Origin: Chondrus crispus
Lineage: Eukaryota > Rhodophyta > Florideophyceae > Gigartinales > Gigartinaceae
Direction of reading: 5' to 3'
NCBI RefSeq assembly: GCF_000350225.1
Contig: NW_005179020.1
Coordinates: forward strand, 117,180 to 181,179
DNA: 64,000 nucleotides
Positions 9,901 to 18,417 of this stretch are shown piece after piece. Position 1 is the first letter of the stretch. Every line of letters starts with the position of its first letter. The position numbers and the translations under genes are program-made. Below the pieces are notes generated by a model. It saw nothing but the letters and a program-made list of their open reading frames with translations. It was not told the origin of the DNA and made no database searches.

Positions 9901-11864
9901 TACCCTCATCGGACATGGACCTACCCTTTGAAGAACAACGCCATATGCCGCTTGCCTTCATATCTGGTTCATTTAATGGCTCCTCGTCTCGCTGGTCCAC
10001 GCCCGAGAAGGAAGGGTTCGCCATAGTGGAGTCGGTCAAAAAGTTAGACTACCTGCTTTTACGACCACAGGGATTTTGTCTGTACACTGACCACAAGAAT
10101 CTCGTTTTCATATTCAATCCTCACTTGGCATCTCCACCTCTCGCCAAGCACAAGGTCACAAAGATTGAACGATGGGCCATGCACCTCGCAGGCTTCCACT
10201 ACACTATTGTTCACATCCCGGGCGAAGACAATTGCTGGGCGGACCTCCTGTCCCGTTGGGGGGCGAAGCATTCCGAACAGGAAAGTTCCCTGTTTGTCCG
10301 AGCGAGCCTCTCATCGCTTTTCACCGCGCCAGTCGCTCCCGAACTGGATCCCGAGTTCACCTGGCCAAAGCCAGCGGACCTGATGACTGCACAACAAGAA
10401 GCCATGGAGACTGGGGAAGAGACCATACCGAAACAGAAGCGCTCCTACCTGCACATCAATGAACAAGGACGTGTGTGGGTGCCAGCCGTAGCGGTTCAGT
10501 TGCAGCTACGTATTTGTGTCATCGCACACTGTGGTCGGGGTGGACACAGAGGTTCGGACACAACTTTGAAACACATCACCGATCATTTCTATTGGAAGAA
10601 CATGAAGGCGGACGTAGAGGCTTTCTGTAGATCATTTCTGCACTGTCTCCTCACCATTGGCGGCCATCGCGTACCCAGGCCTATGAACCATGCACTGCAT
10701 TCCGACAAACCAAACGAAGTTTTACACTTCGATTACCTTTACATGGGACAAAGCACAACGGGTGCAGTTTATACCTTACTCCTGAAAGATGATGCCTATT
10801 CATTCGTATGGATCGAACCGTGCCACGCTGCGGATGCTGAGACCACTGCAGATGTTTTGCTGCGCTGGATGGCCTCCTTTGGAGTTACTCCGAATTGGGT
10901 CTCGGATCGCGGTGCTCATTTCAAGAACAAAGTCATGGACGCCGTCAATCGCTCCTTGCACTCTCGCCACCACTTCACCACTCCCTACTGTCCTCAAGGT
11001 AATGGAACAGTCGAGACGGTTTGCAAAGAGGTACTGCGGGCTTGTCGTGCGCTACTATCGGAATTTTGCATGAAGGAGAAAGAATGGCCGGCTGTATGCA
11101 GACTCATCCAGAGCATCCTCAACCACACAAAGCGCCCTTCTTTGGGAAACAAGGCCCCGATCACGGCCTTCACTGGCATGTCACCAGACAGCCCACTACT
11201 GTCCATCCTACCCCCGGGTCAAGCCGAGCCACGGTCACTCGAATTCATCAAGGCTCAAAAGCTGTTGCACAGCGCATCGCTACTCAAATCAGTAGACGAG
11301 ATTCACAAGGATGTTGCCCACAACCGCACCCGAAAACGTCAGGCGGCACTCAAGACTCACAACGCAAAGACGCATGTACAAGATGTCAATTTTGAGGTTG
11401 GAGATTACGTCTTAGTTGCGCAGAGGTTGTCCAATATTGGACACAAACTTCGTGTGAAGTGGCGTGGCCCCCAACGCGTGGCTCGTGCTGTTTCAGATTT
11501 GGTATTTGAGGTTGAAGACCTTCTATCGCATTCACCAACTCTAGTTCACGCTAACCGTCTCAAATTTTATGCGGACTCAAAGTTACATGTCACAGAGACC
11601 CTTCTCGATACTATTGGGCACAACAATCCCCACTACAATACAGTACAGGACAGGAGATACTCGACTTGCGTTACAATGACACATCCGCGATGTACGAAGT
11701 TCAAATCAGATGGCGTGGGTTTGAAGACGAGGAACCAACGTGGGAACCTTTCGAGAACATACAAGAAGATATACCAAAAATGTTCGCCAAATTTCTCTCC
11801 ACTTTCCCAGATCAAGCAGTTGTCTCAGCCTCTAAACTCAGGTATGCATGAAGCATCAAATTAG
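6906..11864 (+). CDS. G1 gag-pol polyprotein
   Basis: ATG 6906 follows the LTR by 40 bp; 1652 codons. Gag region is residues 1 to about 300, with a zinc knuckle C-x4-C-x3-H-x4-C near 299-313. The protease part (about 375-480) is hard to see: the usual D-S/T-G-A reads D-Y-G-A. Reverse transcriptase is about 650-900, with the catalytic box WLDD near 819-822 in place of YxDD. RNase H starts near 983 (FTDAS). Integrase has an HHCC zinc site near 1208-1250 and D, D, E at about 1274 (HFDYL), 1334 (SDRGAHF) and 1370 (GNGTVE), then a GPY/F-like module (VKWRGP). A chromodomain follows in another frame (see 11656-11851), so this protein ends in about 70 non-homologous residues. Gag and pol share one frame with no stop. 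Confidence 0.9.
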   Translation: MKNSGTMSEQGYWNVVHPTLKRLGRKQIHNFLKAREQYLLRVKDAEASGHSLPIVPLISSVDHDLLLSLIKIDCFSTVKDFVELTDDILLNYLNSKEEVKLESVSLEELEAAIKSAVRIDVHEPDAELRIQALFTDYQTTLRNKKWERLIEDNPKLAIKHLCGLLKPAALKTKVEQDLVLGFNDLRKKWLSFFHHVVKCAVACEEYVSLKQALITERDSGNSKGKECDGFYCRKHKNSGEGSGRPRRKSEHGEAPISPSMDYPGNPPSMDTVFEKGKSLTDYPANPGSGPNRPRRLPDCLHPRCNGKHYVKDCSRATEEEKKALLKDFREKRKREGRAISSMQKESNHNFSVRPRTDATGKEHLPPGRIRANLADTVAVTVNGDYGADHAALSKSQLESCADAGVFVQLLPLKRPIGMHLALGREEAEELPTVFAKQKARISLTLFTTHGPLRLRNVEWLVFEEPMLEILLSRPLLQALGFDLDEHLKVVRDKYHDCDFSHVGFSRPSPETEKAYCSAPSPADQTEMFFESTSPPSTENPSGTGKLSQMLLAPAIISQSPRPIDSLPRSRPDQPASMSTLHVWNAESRDDSTDFETFDVGKHDPDEMSPYLKEMIGKAKENGLPRRLHRPLADLVEEYADSFRVRLGSDPPANIPPMKVILKQDAVPVRVKVRRYAPPQRLFLRKKLDELQGLGLIYPNNTSQWACAPLIVPKPGPEQFRFTVDLRPANLQTVPHIWPMPDLQQATADLANDVCFASLDLCNGYWHLPLHPESQECQSFIAPDGVFTPTRVMHGQSNAVSYLQSSFQLITKDIRENILQWLDDILIHCHSPDHLLDVLRSFFEVCRKHNFKLHAKKCKLFLEKVRWCGRIVSKEGVKLVPTQLRSLLDMSPPVNGAQLQQFVCAANWMRSAIPNFNATIAVLHNALEKVYAGLSRRTKRAAASVKLKNGIWGQIEDDCFQHVKNALAQAVTLAHPHPDKLLCLFTDASDQHWAGVLTQIPSSDMDLPFEEQRHMPLAFISGSFNGSSSRWSTPEKEGFAIVESVKKLDYLLLRPQGFCLYTDHKNLVFIFNPHLASPPLAKHKVTKIERWAMHLAGFHYTIVHIPGEDNCWADLLSRWGAKHSEQESSLFVRASLSSLFTAPVAPELDPEFTWPKPADLMTAQQEAMETGEETIPKQKRSYLHINEQGRVWVPAVAVQLQLRICVIAHCGRGGHRGSDTTLKHITDHFYWKNMKADVEAFCRSFLHCLLTIGGHRVPRPMNHALHSDKPNEVLHFDYLYMGQSTTGAVYTLLLKDDAYSFVWIEPCHAADAETTADVLLRWMASFGVTPNWVSDRGAHFKNKVMDAVNRSLHSRHHFTTPYCPQGNGTVETVCKEVLRACRALLSEFCMKEKEWPAVCRLIQSILNHTKRPSLGNKAPITAFTGMSPDSPLLSILPPGQAEPRSLEFIKAQKLLHSASLLKSVDEIHKDVAHNRTRKRQAALKTHNAKTHVQDVNFEVGDYVLVAQRLSNIGHKLRVKWRGPQRVARAVSDLVFEVEDLLSHSPTLVHANRLKFYADSKLHVTETLLDTIGHNNPHYNTVQDRRYSTCVTMTHPRCTKFKSDGVGLKTRNQRGNLSRTYKKIYQKCSPNFSPLSQIKQLSQPLNSGMHEASN
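11656..11851 (+). pseudogene. G1 chromodomain, out of frame
   Basis: Codes for EILDLRYN..YEVQIRWRGF...EPTWEPFENI, a clear chromodomain with its aromatic residues, as found at the C-terminus of chromovirus integrases, where it steers insertion to modified chromatin. It lies in the frame one base back from gag-pol. Just upstream is an exact tandem duplication of ACAGG (11645-11649 and 11650-11654); without one copy the integrase frame would run straight into the chromodomain. So a 5-bp duplication most likely caused the break. Confidence 0.85.
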
Positions 11865-11873
11865 AGGGAGGAC

Positions 11874-12198
11874 TGGTGCGCCTGTGACGCGCCTGGGACG
11901 CAATTGTTCGTTGCCGGTCACATGCCCGCCCTCGTGAAGGACTCGCTTGAACGGTATACTGTACACAAGATTGGAACCGTTTGCATCTAATCGTTAGAGT
12001 TTTGTACATTGCAAACGTACACAAGCCCACCTCCCACTGTCTGCAGTATCCGAGACGGCGTGGAAGGACACTCGAGCACTACATACGGCAGGTATTTAAA
12101 GACCCATAGTCTCGTGTCGACGAGAGAAATAAAAGGACAGAACACTTATTCACTCCAGACTAGTCTTTTCGGAGGCACTCGCCCCGGGAAACGCCACA
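11874..12198 (+). repeat. G1 3' LTR
   Basis: 325 bp, no difference from the 5' LTR found by eye; followed by GTCTT. Confidence 0.93.
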
Positions 12199-12372
12199 GT
12201 CTTTGGTAATTCTAAAGGGCTGCTCGATATTGGGCTTACTTCTGCGAATTGCTGTTCAATTGCGCCATGCAGATCCATTTGAGTTCCCTAAAGGCGCAGA
12301 CATCCTGTCATTGTGAGCGTTTGCTTCGTGGAGAGATGAAGATGAGGAAGCGGTGGTCCTCGCTACTATTTC

Positions 12373-12610
12373 TGTTGTCCCTTTTATTTGTCAAAAAGGG
12401 GGTGTGGGTGTTTTGGTTGCACTTCCTTCTCTTCTCCCTTCCTTTTTCCCTTTTCTGTCTCCACGACCAAGCTCTTCTTATACTACCCTCCAGCATTTCC
12501 CCGGGCCTCCCACGCCGACAAGTGGAAGCAAACCCACATTACACTGACAATTACACTTTCCATTACAATTCTAATTATATTTTCGCAATCGACATGATTT
12601 GTGGCTCACA
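12373..12610 (-). repeat. G2 3' LTR
   Basis: 238 bp; matches 19525-19768 along its length with scattered differences. Next to it inside the element, 12611-12623 reads on the minus strand as GGAGAGGGGGTCG, a good polypurine tract. Confidence 0.88.
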
Positions 12611-12700
12611 CGACCCCCTCTCCATCGAGGGCCACGGGCCCCACGAACGCCTCCATTTTCACTGGCTTGCGCTCCAGCGCCCCGCGCTTAACAGCTCCAG

Positions 12701-12707
12701 TATAAAA
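12701..12707 (+). promoter_or_regulatory. possible TATA box of the antisense accessory gene
   Basis: TATAAAA stands 252 bp before the ATG of the H3-tail frame and points away from the element's own promoter. The intervening leader is pyrimidine-rich. This would let the accessory gene be transcribed independently of the LTR; inferred from the motif only. Confidence 0.4.
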
Positions 12708-12952
12708 CCACGGCTCAGTCTTCTCGAGCCCCCTCCCCCGGACCCCTTGGTCTCCCACCGAGCTCTCTTTCCCAGCCTCTCCCGACTTCGCCCGAAGCCC
12801 TCGCGCGCTCTCCTCCCCGTGCGGATTCCTACGCGACTTCCCTCTAGAGCTTGTCGAGACGTGTACAAGTGGGGTTTCAGTCCCCGTGCATACTCCTCGC
12901 GTCCTTCTTTTGTCTTTCGTCGCAGATCCTCCCCGCTTTCCCACATCACCCG

Positions 12953-13588
12953 ATGGCCAAAACAAAACAAACCGCTCGACATAGTACCGGCGGGAAGGCA
13001 CCGCGCAAGAAATTCACCTTAGCTTCAAGTCGAAAAGTACCATCTACGCCCTTCCGTCAAGTCGTGTCCGATTTGTCAAGTAGGAACGACATTCGGAAAG
13101 TGATGATGAGTCCGGCCGGATCGACCGGTGAGCATAGTGCCCAGTTTCACATTTGGGTACGGGTGAGGGACCGTCATTCTGTTGTCACTAGAGATGAGTT
13201 CGTAAGCTTCTTAGGCTTTCATATCATGGACTACCTTTATAATTATCTCGTCATTGAGGTCACTCTCCCCGATCTGTTCCGTCTTGGTCTTACTGAGTCG
13301 GTGCACGATGAAAACCGCTACCGGACATACCATGGACGCGAGTGGGACATAGAAGAAATAACTCTGGACCCCAAGACTTCCTGCTACTTCGCTCTTGATT
13401 CCGACACGAAGGAGAAGCATCTCATTCTTCTGTACTTCTTGTTGATCTTTGGCGCTGGCACCAGCTCGGTGCACCGCGTCGAAGGCAATCCCTTCCGCTT
13501 CGGCGGCCGCGGTGGAGTTCTTCCTTATATGCAGGTCGACGCGTGGTGCCGTCAAACCCCTGGGCGCGCCCTGAAAATTGTGGTATAA
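12953..13588 (+). CDS. protein with histone H3-tail-like N-terminus, antisense in G2
   Basis: From ATG 12953 the product begins [19 protein letters not shown], then [13 protein letters not shown]. Aligned to histone H3 ([20 protein letters not shown]...AARKSAPST) it keeps T3, K4, Q5, T6, A7, R8, S10, T11, G12, G13, K14, A15, P16, R17, K18, R26 and K27; R2 is K, K9 is H and S28 is V. Next comes [17 protein letters not shown], which may echo H3 alpha-1 (PFQRLVREIAQDFKTDLR). The remaining 150 residues show no histone fold and no domain I know. 211 residues in total. The match is far too long for chance, so it is a captured H3 segment or a selected mimic. It could bind H3-tail readers; the K9H change would prevent K9 methylation. 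Its stop may be skipped by splicing to 14163 (see that entry). Confidence 0.75.
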   Translation: [211 protein letters not shown]

Positions 13589-14162
13589 CTACCTTCGTCC
13601 CGACCACTCGGAAACGAGGGGGGTTAGAGGTAAGGGAGCGCTCGCCGCTGGATAGCCCACGCGCAAACGCAGACCGCACGAATGGACTCGAAAAGAGGGA
13701 AGGCTCACGTGGCCGGTGAGGCGCAGCCGGTCGGTAGTGTTAGATCCGGACGGCCGGTCACGGGTTAGAAGTCTGAGACTAAAAGGGAAACCGGATCGGG
13801 ATAGCAATTAGCCGTAAAGGAAGGGGAGGCGAGTCTGCCTCCCGTTTACTGGAACGGGGCAGGTGCCCCCGGTCTTAACCTCTAAGTGGGACGCCAGGAC
13901 ACCTGTCCCGCTAAAGTAGCTGTTACTTACTGTATACCAGCTACTGTGCTAAATTGGCTAATTTGTGCCATTAATTACTAATTACTTACCGTTCGGATCC
14001 TACACGTGTAACCAGCGGGGTACCACTGTACTCCGCACAGGCCGTGTGCTGTAAATATAACTCCTTACAGTTCTTCTCGCTCTTACAGCCCATCGTACTG
14101 TATCCCGGGGCGGCAGCGGTGGTGCGATTGCCTTCGCGCCGTTGTACTAAAAAACGACTTAG
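13589..14162 (+). other. probable intron between the two antisense frames of G2
   Basis: No convincing ORF. The 3' edge has TACTAA (14145-14150) and then AG (14161-14162), exactly where the frame of the next ORF opens. Possible donors in the H3 frame are GTATAA at 13583 and GTAAGC at 13202; both would splice in phase 0 to 14163. The middle part (about 13900-13990) is AT-rich. Confidence 0.4.
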
Positions 14163-14789
14163 AGTCGTTCGAGGACAGCTAGTTCGATCACACCTTTGTA
14201 CCGAATCATAACTTCTGGCGCGGTGCAGTTCAGGGATGAGAGCGATCTCTGCATACCGGCGTCCATTTGCAACGCTTTGTCCGTCCTTGGTGAGGTTGAA
14301 CTTGCCACCCGGCATTGGGCCTACTTCAAGCAAAATCGCATGAAATTCGAACAAACTGGGGCCCTTCCTTTCCGCATTCGAGATCTCTCCGACGCCCAAA
14401 AGCATCTTAATTCGCGGGAGGTCATCCTCCGACACACGCCTCCGGATACCGCCAGCGTTCGATACATCACCGAAGAAGTTCTAAGTGGCCCATTCTTGTT
14501 CAGCCTCGAGGGAACTTCGAATTCAAAGCATAGCGTCTGTGTGTCCGTGGACCCCCGTCTCATCTTCGATTGCATGGAGACGGTTCCCCTTCGACTCTGT
14601 CGCAAAGCTCTGATGGCCTGTGTTGGGGATGGAGTTCAATTCCTAGGGGTCCATGAAATACGCTCTGTCTGTATCCCGGTTGTGAAGGAGAAGGGCAAGT
14701 CCCGCTATCGCAACAGGGATCCCGTCAAGAAGCGTCGCAAGCGCCATGCTGCTGCACGGCCTGCTAGAGAGGGTGCATCTCAGAAGTAA
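14163..14789 (+). CDS. cysteine-peptidase-like frame (C39/papain order), antisense in G2
   Basis: The frame opens after the in-frame stop at 14160-14162 and ends at 14789. It has DLCIPASICNALSVLG, very like the catalytic-Cys helix of C39-type peptidases (C-G-P-A-S-x-x-N-A-L), and about 110 residues later KHSVCVSVDPRLIFDC, with the His and Asp in the expected order. The C-terminus is rich in K and R (KKRRKRH), a likely nuclear localisation signal. There is no ATG before the putative catalytic Cys; the first Met comes about 25 residues after it. So the Cys-containing part must be a downstream exon, and the H3-tail frame 0.6 kb upstream is the natural partner. Peptidase activity is an inference; a substrate cannot be named. 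Confidence 0.5.
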   Translation, partial: SRSRTASSITPLYRIITSGAVQFRDESDLCIPASICNALSVLGEVELATRHWAYFKQNRMKFEQTGALPFRIRDLSDAQKHLNSREVILRHTPPDTASVRYITEEVLSGPFLFSLEGTSNSKHSVCVSVDPRLIFDCMETVPLRLCRKALMACVGDGVQFLGVHEIRSVCIPVVKEKGKSRYRNRDPVKKRRKRHAAARPAREGASQK

Positions 14790-14865
14790 GCAATAAAGAT
14801 GAGTAGTATTCATGCATACATTAAACAAACGATTTTCATTTCGGAGCAGCTCGCTCGGGTCAATG

Positions 14866-15972
14866 TTAATTTCCACCATGCTTGGGCTTACGGTTGAAAG
14901 GCATCAGCCTTCTTGCATGTATAGCACGCCTCGAGTTACGACCGTGCGTAGAAACCAAGTGGTAGCGCGGGTGATAGGCTCTCACTATCCGGCATGGTCC
15001 ATAGAACTTAGACGAGAGTGCCGGCCACTTCTGAGCGGGGTTCAAAGCAACTCCTTTGGCGACCAGGACTTCTTCCCCCACTCTGAATTCCCGACTCTCG
15101 GTTATGTTCGGGGCGAGAGATTCGGATTGTTTTGAACCCCTAGTGGCGCGAGTTGCGTCTGTCGCCATGAGCTCCATGTTCCTATGTGCTATGGTGGAAG
15201 GGATTATCATCGGAGGTTTGTCCGCCGGTTCAATGCGGGGTGGAACCCCATACATTAACTCAAACGAATAAACGCCTCCGGCAAGCCTCCTACGGCGATA
15301 CCCAAAGAAAACTTTCGGTAGCGACTTTTCCCAGTACAAACCTTGTCCCAGAACCATCTTCCTCACAGCCTTCTTGAGCGTACCCACCATCCTTTCAGCC
15401 CTTCCATTAGACATGGGGGCGTACGCTAGGACCTTTTTCCATTCGATTCCGTTGTCCCTCGTGAATTTGACTAGCGACTTCGCTGTGAAGCAGGTGGCGT
15501 TGTCCGAGATGATGGTAAGCCGAGGCCCAAACGAGTAAAGGACCTCTTCTTTCACGAACTTGATTACTTCTTCTGCAGAAGAGGATTTAGTTGCTCGTCC
15601 CAGAGGCCAACCCGTCAGGTGCTCCACTCCTACTAGCACATACCTCTTAGCAAAGGTAGACTTGGGGAGAGGTCCGGCGAAGTCGACCGAGAATGTATCA
15701 AAGAGATTCGTCAAGGGGAATGGAAGTGTAGTCCTATATTTGGGTAGTAGTGGTGACGCCCGCTGGCAACCGTCACATCCACGCACGTATCGGTGGATGT
15801 CCGTATGAGCGGTGGGCCACCGGTACCTATCAAGGACGAACGGCTTCGTTGTGTCAGTGTCCCAGTGTCCAATCTCGTCATGAAATGCCTGGAGAATGTC
15901 AGAACGCATTCTGGCAGGTGGTATGGTTCGTAGTCCTCCACCTGTGCGGCGGAAGAACTTCCCGTTCCACAA
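14866..15972 (-). CDS. G2 integrase
   Basis: 368 open codons. An HHCC zinc module (HDEIGH...CDGCQ) comes first, then the catalytic D (SVDFAGPL), D (ISDNATCF) and E (NGRAERMV), then a C-terminal module ending in RRAIHARRLMPFNRK. No chromodomain follows. The frame is intact although upstream pol is broken. The listed upstream end is the edge of the frame, not a proven start, since integrase is normally released from the polyprotein. Confidence 0.88.
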   Translation of the reverse strand: MWNGKFFRRTGGGLRTIPPARMRSDILQAFHDEIGHWDTDTTKPFVLDRYRWPTAHTDIHRYVRGCDGCQRASPLLPKYRTTLPFPLTNLFDTFSVDFAGPLPKSTFAKRYVLVGVEHLTGWPLGRATKSSSAEEVIKFVKEEVLYSFGPRLTIISDNATCFTAKSLVKFTRDNGIEWKKVLAYAPMSNGRAERMVGTLKKAVRKMVLGQGLYWEKSLPKVFFGYRRRRLAGGVYSFELMYGVPPRIEPADKPPMIIPSTIAHRNMELMATDATRATRGSKQSESLAPNITESREFRVGEEVLVAKGVALNPAQKWPALSSKFYGPCRIVRAYHPRYHLVSTHGRNSRRAIHARRLMPFNRKPKHGGN

Positions 15973-16169
15973 AAGGCAACGCTATGAATTCCTCCTCGTA
16001 CGGTGGCGGAGCTTGGGATCTTTCTCCCCTGCTTCGAATCCGCTTAAGTACTTTGCAATCTCAATGAGAGCTGGCTCAGGCTCACTGAATCAATTCAATG
16101 GCAAGTTTCCTGGCCCTCTCACACCACAAACCAGCTCTCTCTCATCGGCAGAACTCATTTGGTCGTTAC

Positions 16170-16620
16170 TGGCATGTGTTTTGCGAGAGAGAAAATCGGC
16201 TGCGCCATTCCTAACTCCTGGGCGGTACGTGACTTTGAAGTCGTACTCTGCCAAAAAAATCAAGCCAGCGAGCTAGACGCCCATGGAAGTCTTTCTTCTT
16301 GAAAGCATACTGCAAAGCTTGGTGGTCCGTGACCAACCTGAATGGGTCGGAGGATAAAAGTTACACGCGAAACTTCTTGAGAGCAAATATCACTGCTAGA
16401 GCCTCTCGCTCGCACGCGGACGACTAGCGTACTGTATCGGATGCGTCTTTCTATCCTCTCCTTTCTGGGCGAGCACTGCCCCAACTGCGACGGATGATGC
16501 GTCCGTCTCGACCAGGAAGGGGTTATCAAAGTTTGGAAAAGCCAGAACGGGTGGCGTCGTAAGCTTCAACTTCAAACTCTCAAAAGCCTTTTGCGTTTTC
16601 TCTGTCCAGGCGAATGCTTT
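16170..16620 (-). pseudogene. G2 RNase H remnant
   Basis: On the minus strand one can read LVETDASSVAVGAVLAQK, then VTDHQALQYAFKKKDF and YDFKVTYRPG..NGAADFLSRK in changing frames. These are the conserved landmarks of gypsy RNase H and its connection, so the domain is present but cut by at least two indels. Confidence 0.75.
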
Positions 16621-16621
16621 C

Positions 16622-17488
16622 TTAGAAGAGGTAGCCGCGTGCAGACAAGCCGACTCCTCCGCGAAACGAGGGATAAAGCGGCGATAATGCTAGACCCAGG
16701 AAGCTTCGGAGCTCCGTAGTATTGGAAGGAGTGGGAGTCCTCAGTATCGCGTCAATTTTCCCGGGGTCTACGTGGACTCCGCTCGAGTCAACGATGTGGC
16801 CAAGGAGTCTCGCTTTGGTATGAGCAAAACTGCACTTCGATGCCTTGAGCTTCAGTCCATGCTCAGCGATGACACAGAAGACTTCCGAAAGATGCTTCAC
16901 GTGTTCATTGACAGATCGCGAGAATACCACCACGTCATCGACGTACACTCTCACGAAATCCTTGTGGCGAAAGAGTTGGTCCATCATTCTCTGAAAGGTG
17001 GACGGGGCATTCATCAGGCCAAACGGCATCACCTCGAATTGAAAAGTCCCGAAACGACAAACGAAGGTCGTCATTTCCTTGTATTCCTCCGCCATGCGGA
17101 CTTGCCAGTAGCCTGTGAAGAGGTCCAGCGTTGTAAACACTTTGCTGCCTTGCAAGTCGTCGAAAATTTCTTCAATCTTCGGCAACGGCCATCGGTCGGC
17201 CTTCATGACCTTGTTAAGCGCTCTATAGTCCACACAGAAGCGCGGTTGTCCATCCTTCTTTGACGCTATTACCACGGGGAAGGACCACGCAGACACTGCT
17301 GGAGTGATTATACCTGCCTCTAACATCTTGTTAAGCTCCTCTCTAACGACTGTGTTGTGTCGAGGAGGGAGCCGTCGGACAGGGGAATAGATAGGCGTGT
17401 AATCCACTAGGTCGAAGGAGTGTGAAACGGGGACCTCCGCCGGCCTCAAGTCATCAAGCGACCATGCGTCTATTCTGTACTTCTCCAA
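16622..17488 (-). pseudogene. G2 reverse transcriptase, C-terminally frameshifted
   Basis: Contains SKKDGQPRFCVDYRALN, TTLDLFTGYWQV, GTFQFEVMPFGLMNAP and the catalytic box YVDD, all intact. After SFLGLA the frame shifts and the rest of the thumb and RNase H continue elsewhere. Upstream (17489-17649) the linker from protease is in another frame. Confidence 0.88.
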
Positions 17489-17649
17489 AGCGGTTATTAC
17501 CCTGTTTTGGGCCTCTTCTGCTAAGTGACTCAGCTTAGACCGGAGGAAGGCGAGTCGATCCTCGTCTCTCTTCGTCTCTTGGTCTCGTTTGTGACCTTCA
17601 TCTTCCCCTCCTGTGGTCTCAGAAAGGACAATGTCAGGTTCAAAAGGGG

Positions 17650-18417
17650 TCAGTCTGCCATGGCCAGAACGAATTCGTCTTCGTCAGAAGTCGAACTCTC
17701 CGAATTAGCCCCTGAGTCAGAGGTGAAATCCTCACTATCAGTTCCCGACCGTGCAACATCCTCCGTGGCTACATTCAGGTCGAGATTGATCTTGACGGTT
17801 TTGTCACCTACGGTGACTTTGACAAGTTGCTTCCCCAGGTCAAGGCAAGTCTGCAGGTCCTCAAGGGAGGGTAGTCCAATTATGACGTCTAACGGGGTTC
17901 CATCGACGACCAGGAAGTCCAAATGGACAGTTGCGTCCCCGAATGAGGTGGGGACGTCTTTTAGTGTCCCCAAGCACAATGAGTTGGACCCGTCAGCAAC
18001 CGTGATTATCTTCGCCGTAGGTCTCGGACTGAGAGAAAGCTCCGAGACGAGTCCAGGGGAGATGAGATTTGGTGTTGCTCCTGAATCGAGCAAAGCCTTC
18101 GCTTCCGTGCCATATATTCGGACCGGGACGAGTCTCAGCCTCCGCGGGCGGGTATCAACGTGCGCGGCAAGGGCGCGGCCACGTCGACCTCCTTTGGTAA
18201 ATAGACGGCGAATTTCCTTCTTTGCCTCATCTGAATCACCGCGAACAAGCTGTCCGAATGTCAAGCCAGACGGTGCATTGGCAAGCTCGGAGAGTACGCA
18301 ATACTTCCCGACATGCTCTTGGATCCCGCTCTTCTTTGCTTTCCTTGGGCGAGCCTTCTTTGCTTTCCTCACGCCACTTTTGACAGATCGTAGCTGAGCC
18401 CGAATGAGGGTATTCAT
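17650..18417 (-). CDS. G2 retropepsin-like protease region
   Basis: The active site is LLDSGATPNLIS and the second conserved loop is DVIIGLPSL, as in gypsy aspartic proteases. It starts at an ATG (18417) that overlaps the end of the gag frame by 180 bp in a different frame, so it is reached by frameshift or separate initiation, or the overlap reflects an indel. It ends LAMAD with a stop, after an acidic serine-rich tail. Confidence 0.8.
   Translation of the reverse strand: MNTLIRAQLRSVKSGVRKAKKARPRKAKKSGIQEHVGKYCVLSELANAPSGLTFGQLVRGDSDEAKKEIRRLFTKGGRRGRALAAHVDTRPRRLRLVPVRIYGTEAKALLDSGATPNLISPGLVSELSLSPRPTAKIITVADGSNSLCLGTLKDVPTSFGDATVHLDFLVVDGTPLDVIIGLPSLEDLQTCLDLGKQLVKVTVGDKTVKINLDLNVATEDVARSGTDSEDFTSDSGANSESSTSDEDEFVLAMAD

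Larger units (their letters stand above)
6541..12198 (+). mobile_element. G1: complete Ty3/gypsy chromovirus
   Basis: 5658 bp, flanked by the 5-bp target duplication GTCTT (6536-6540 and 12199-12203). The two 325-bp LTRs look identical by eye, so insertion is very recent. One long gag-pol frame fills the interior. A polypurine tract (AGAGGGAGGAC) sits just before the right LTR. I see no canonical TGG-type primer binding site after the left LTR, so its primer is unclear. Confidence 0.95.

Noticed and set aside
11666..11851. Programmed -1 frameshift into the G1 chromodomain
   Set aside because: No slippery heptamer; the exact ACAGG duplication at the junction explains the frame change better.
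12953..13588. A host histone H3 gene
   Set aside because: Only the tail and perhaps a piece of alpha-1 match; the rest lacks the H3 core, and the frame lies inside the LTRs of G2.
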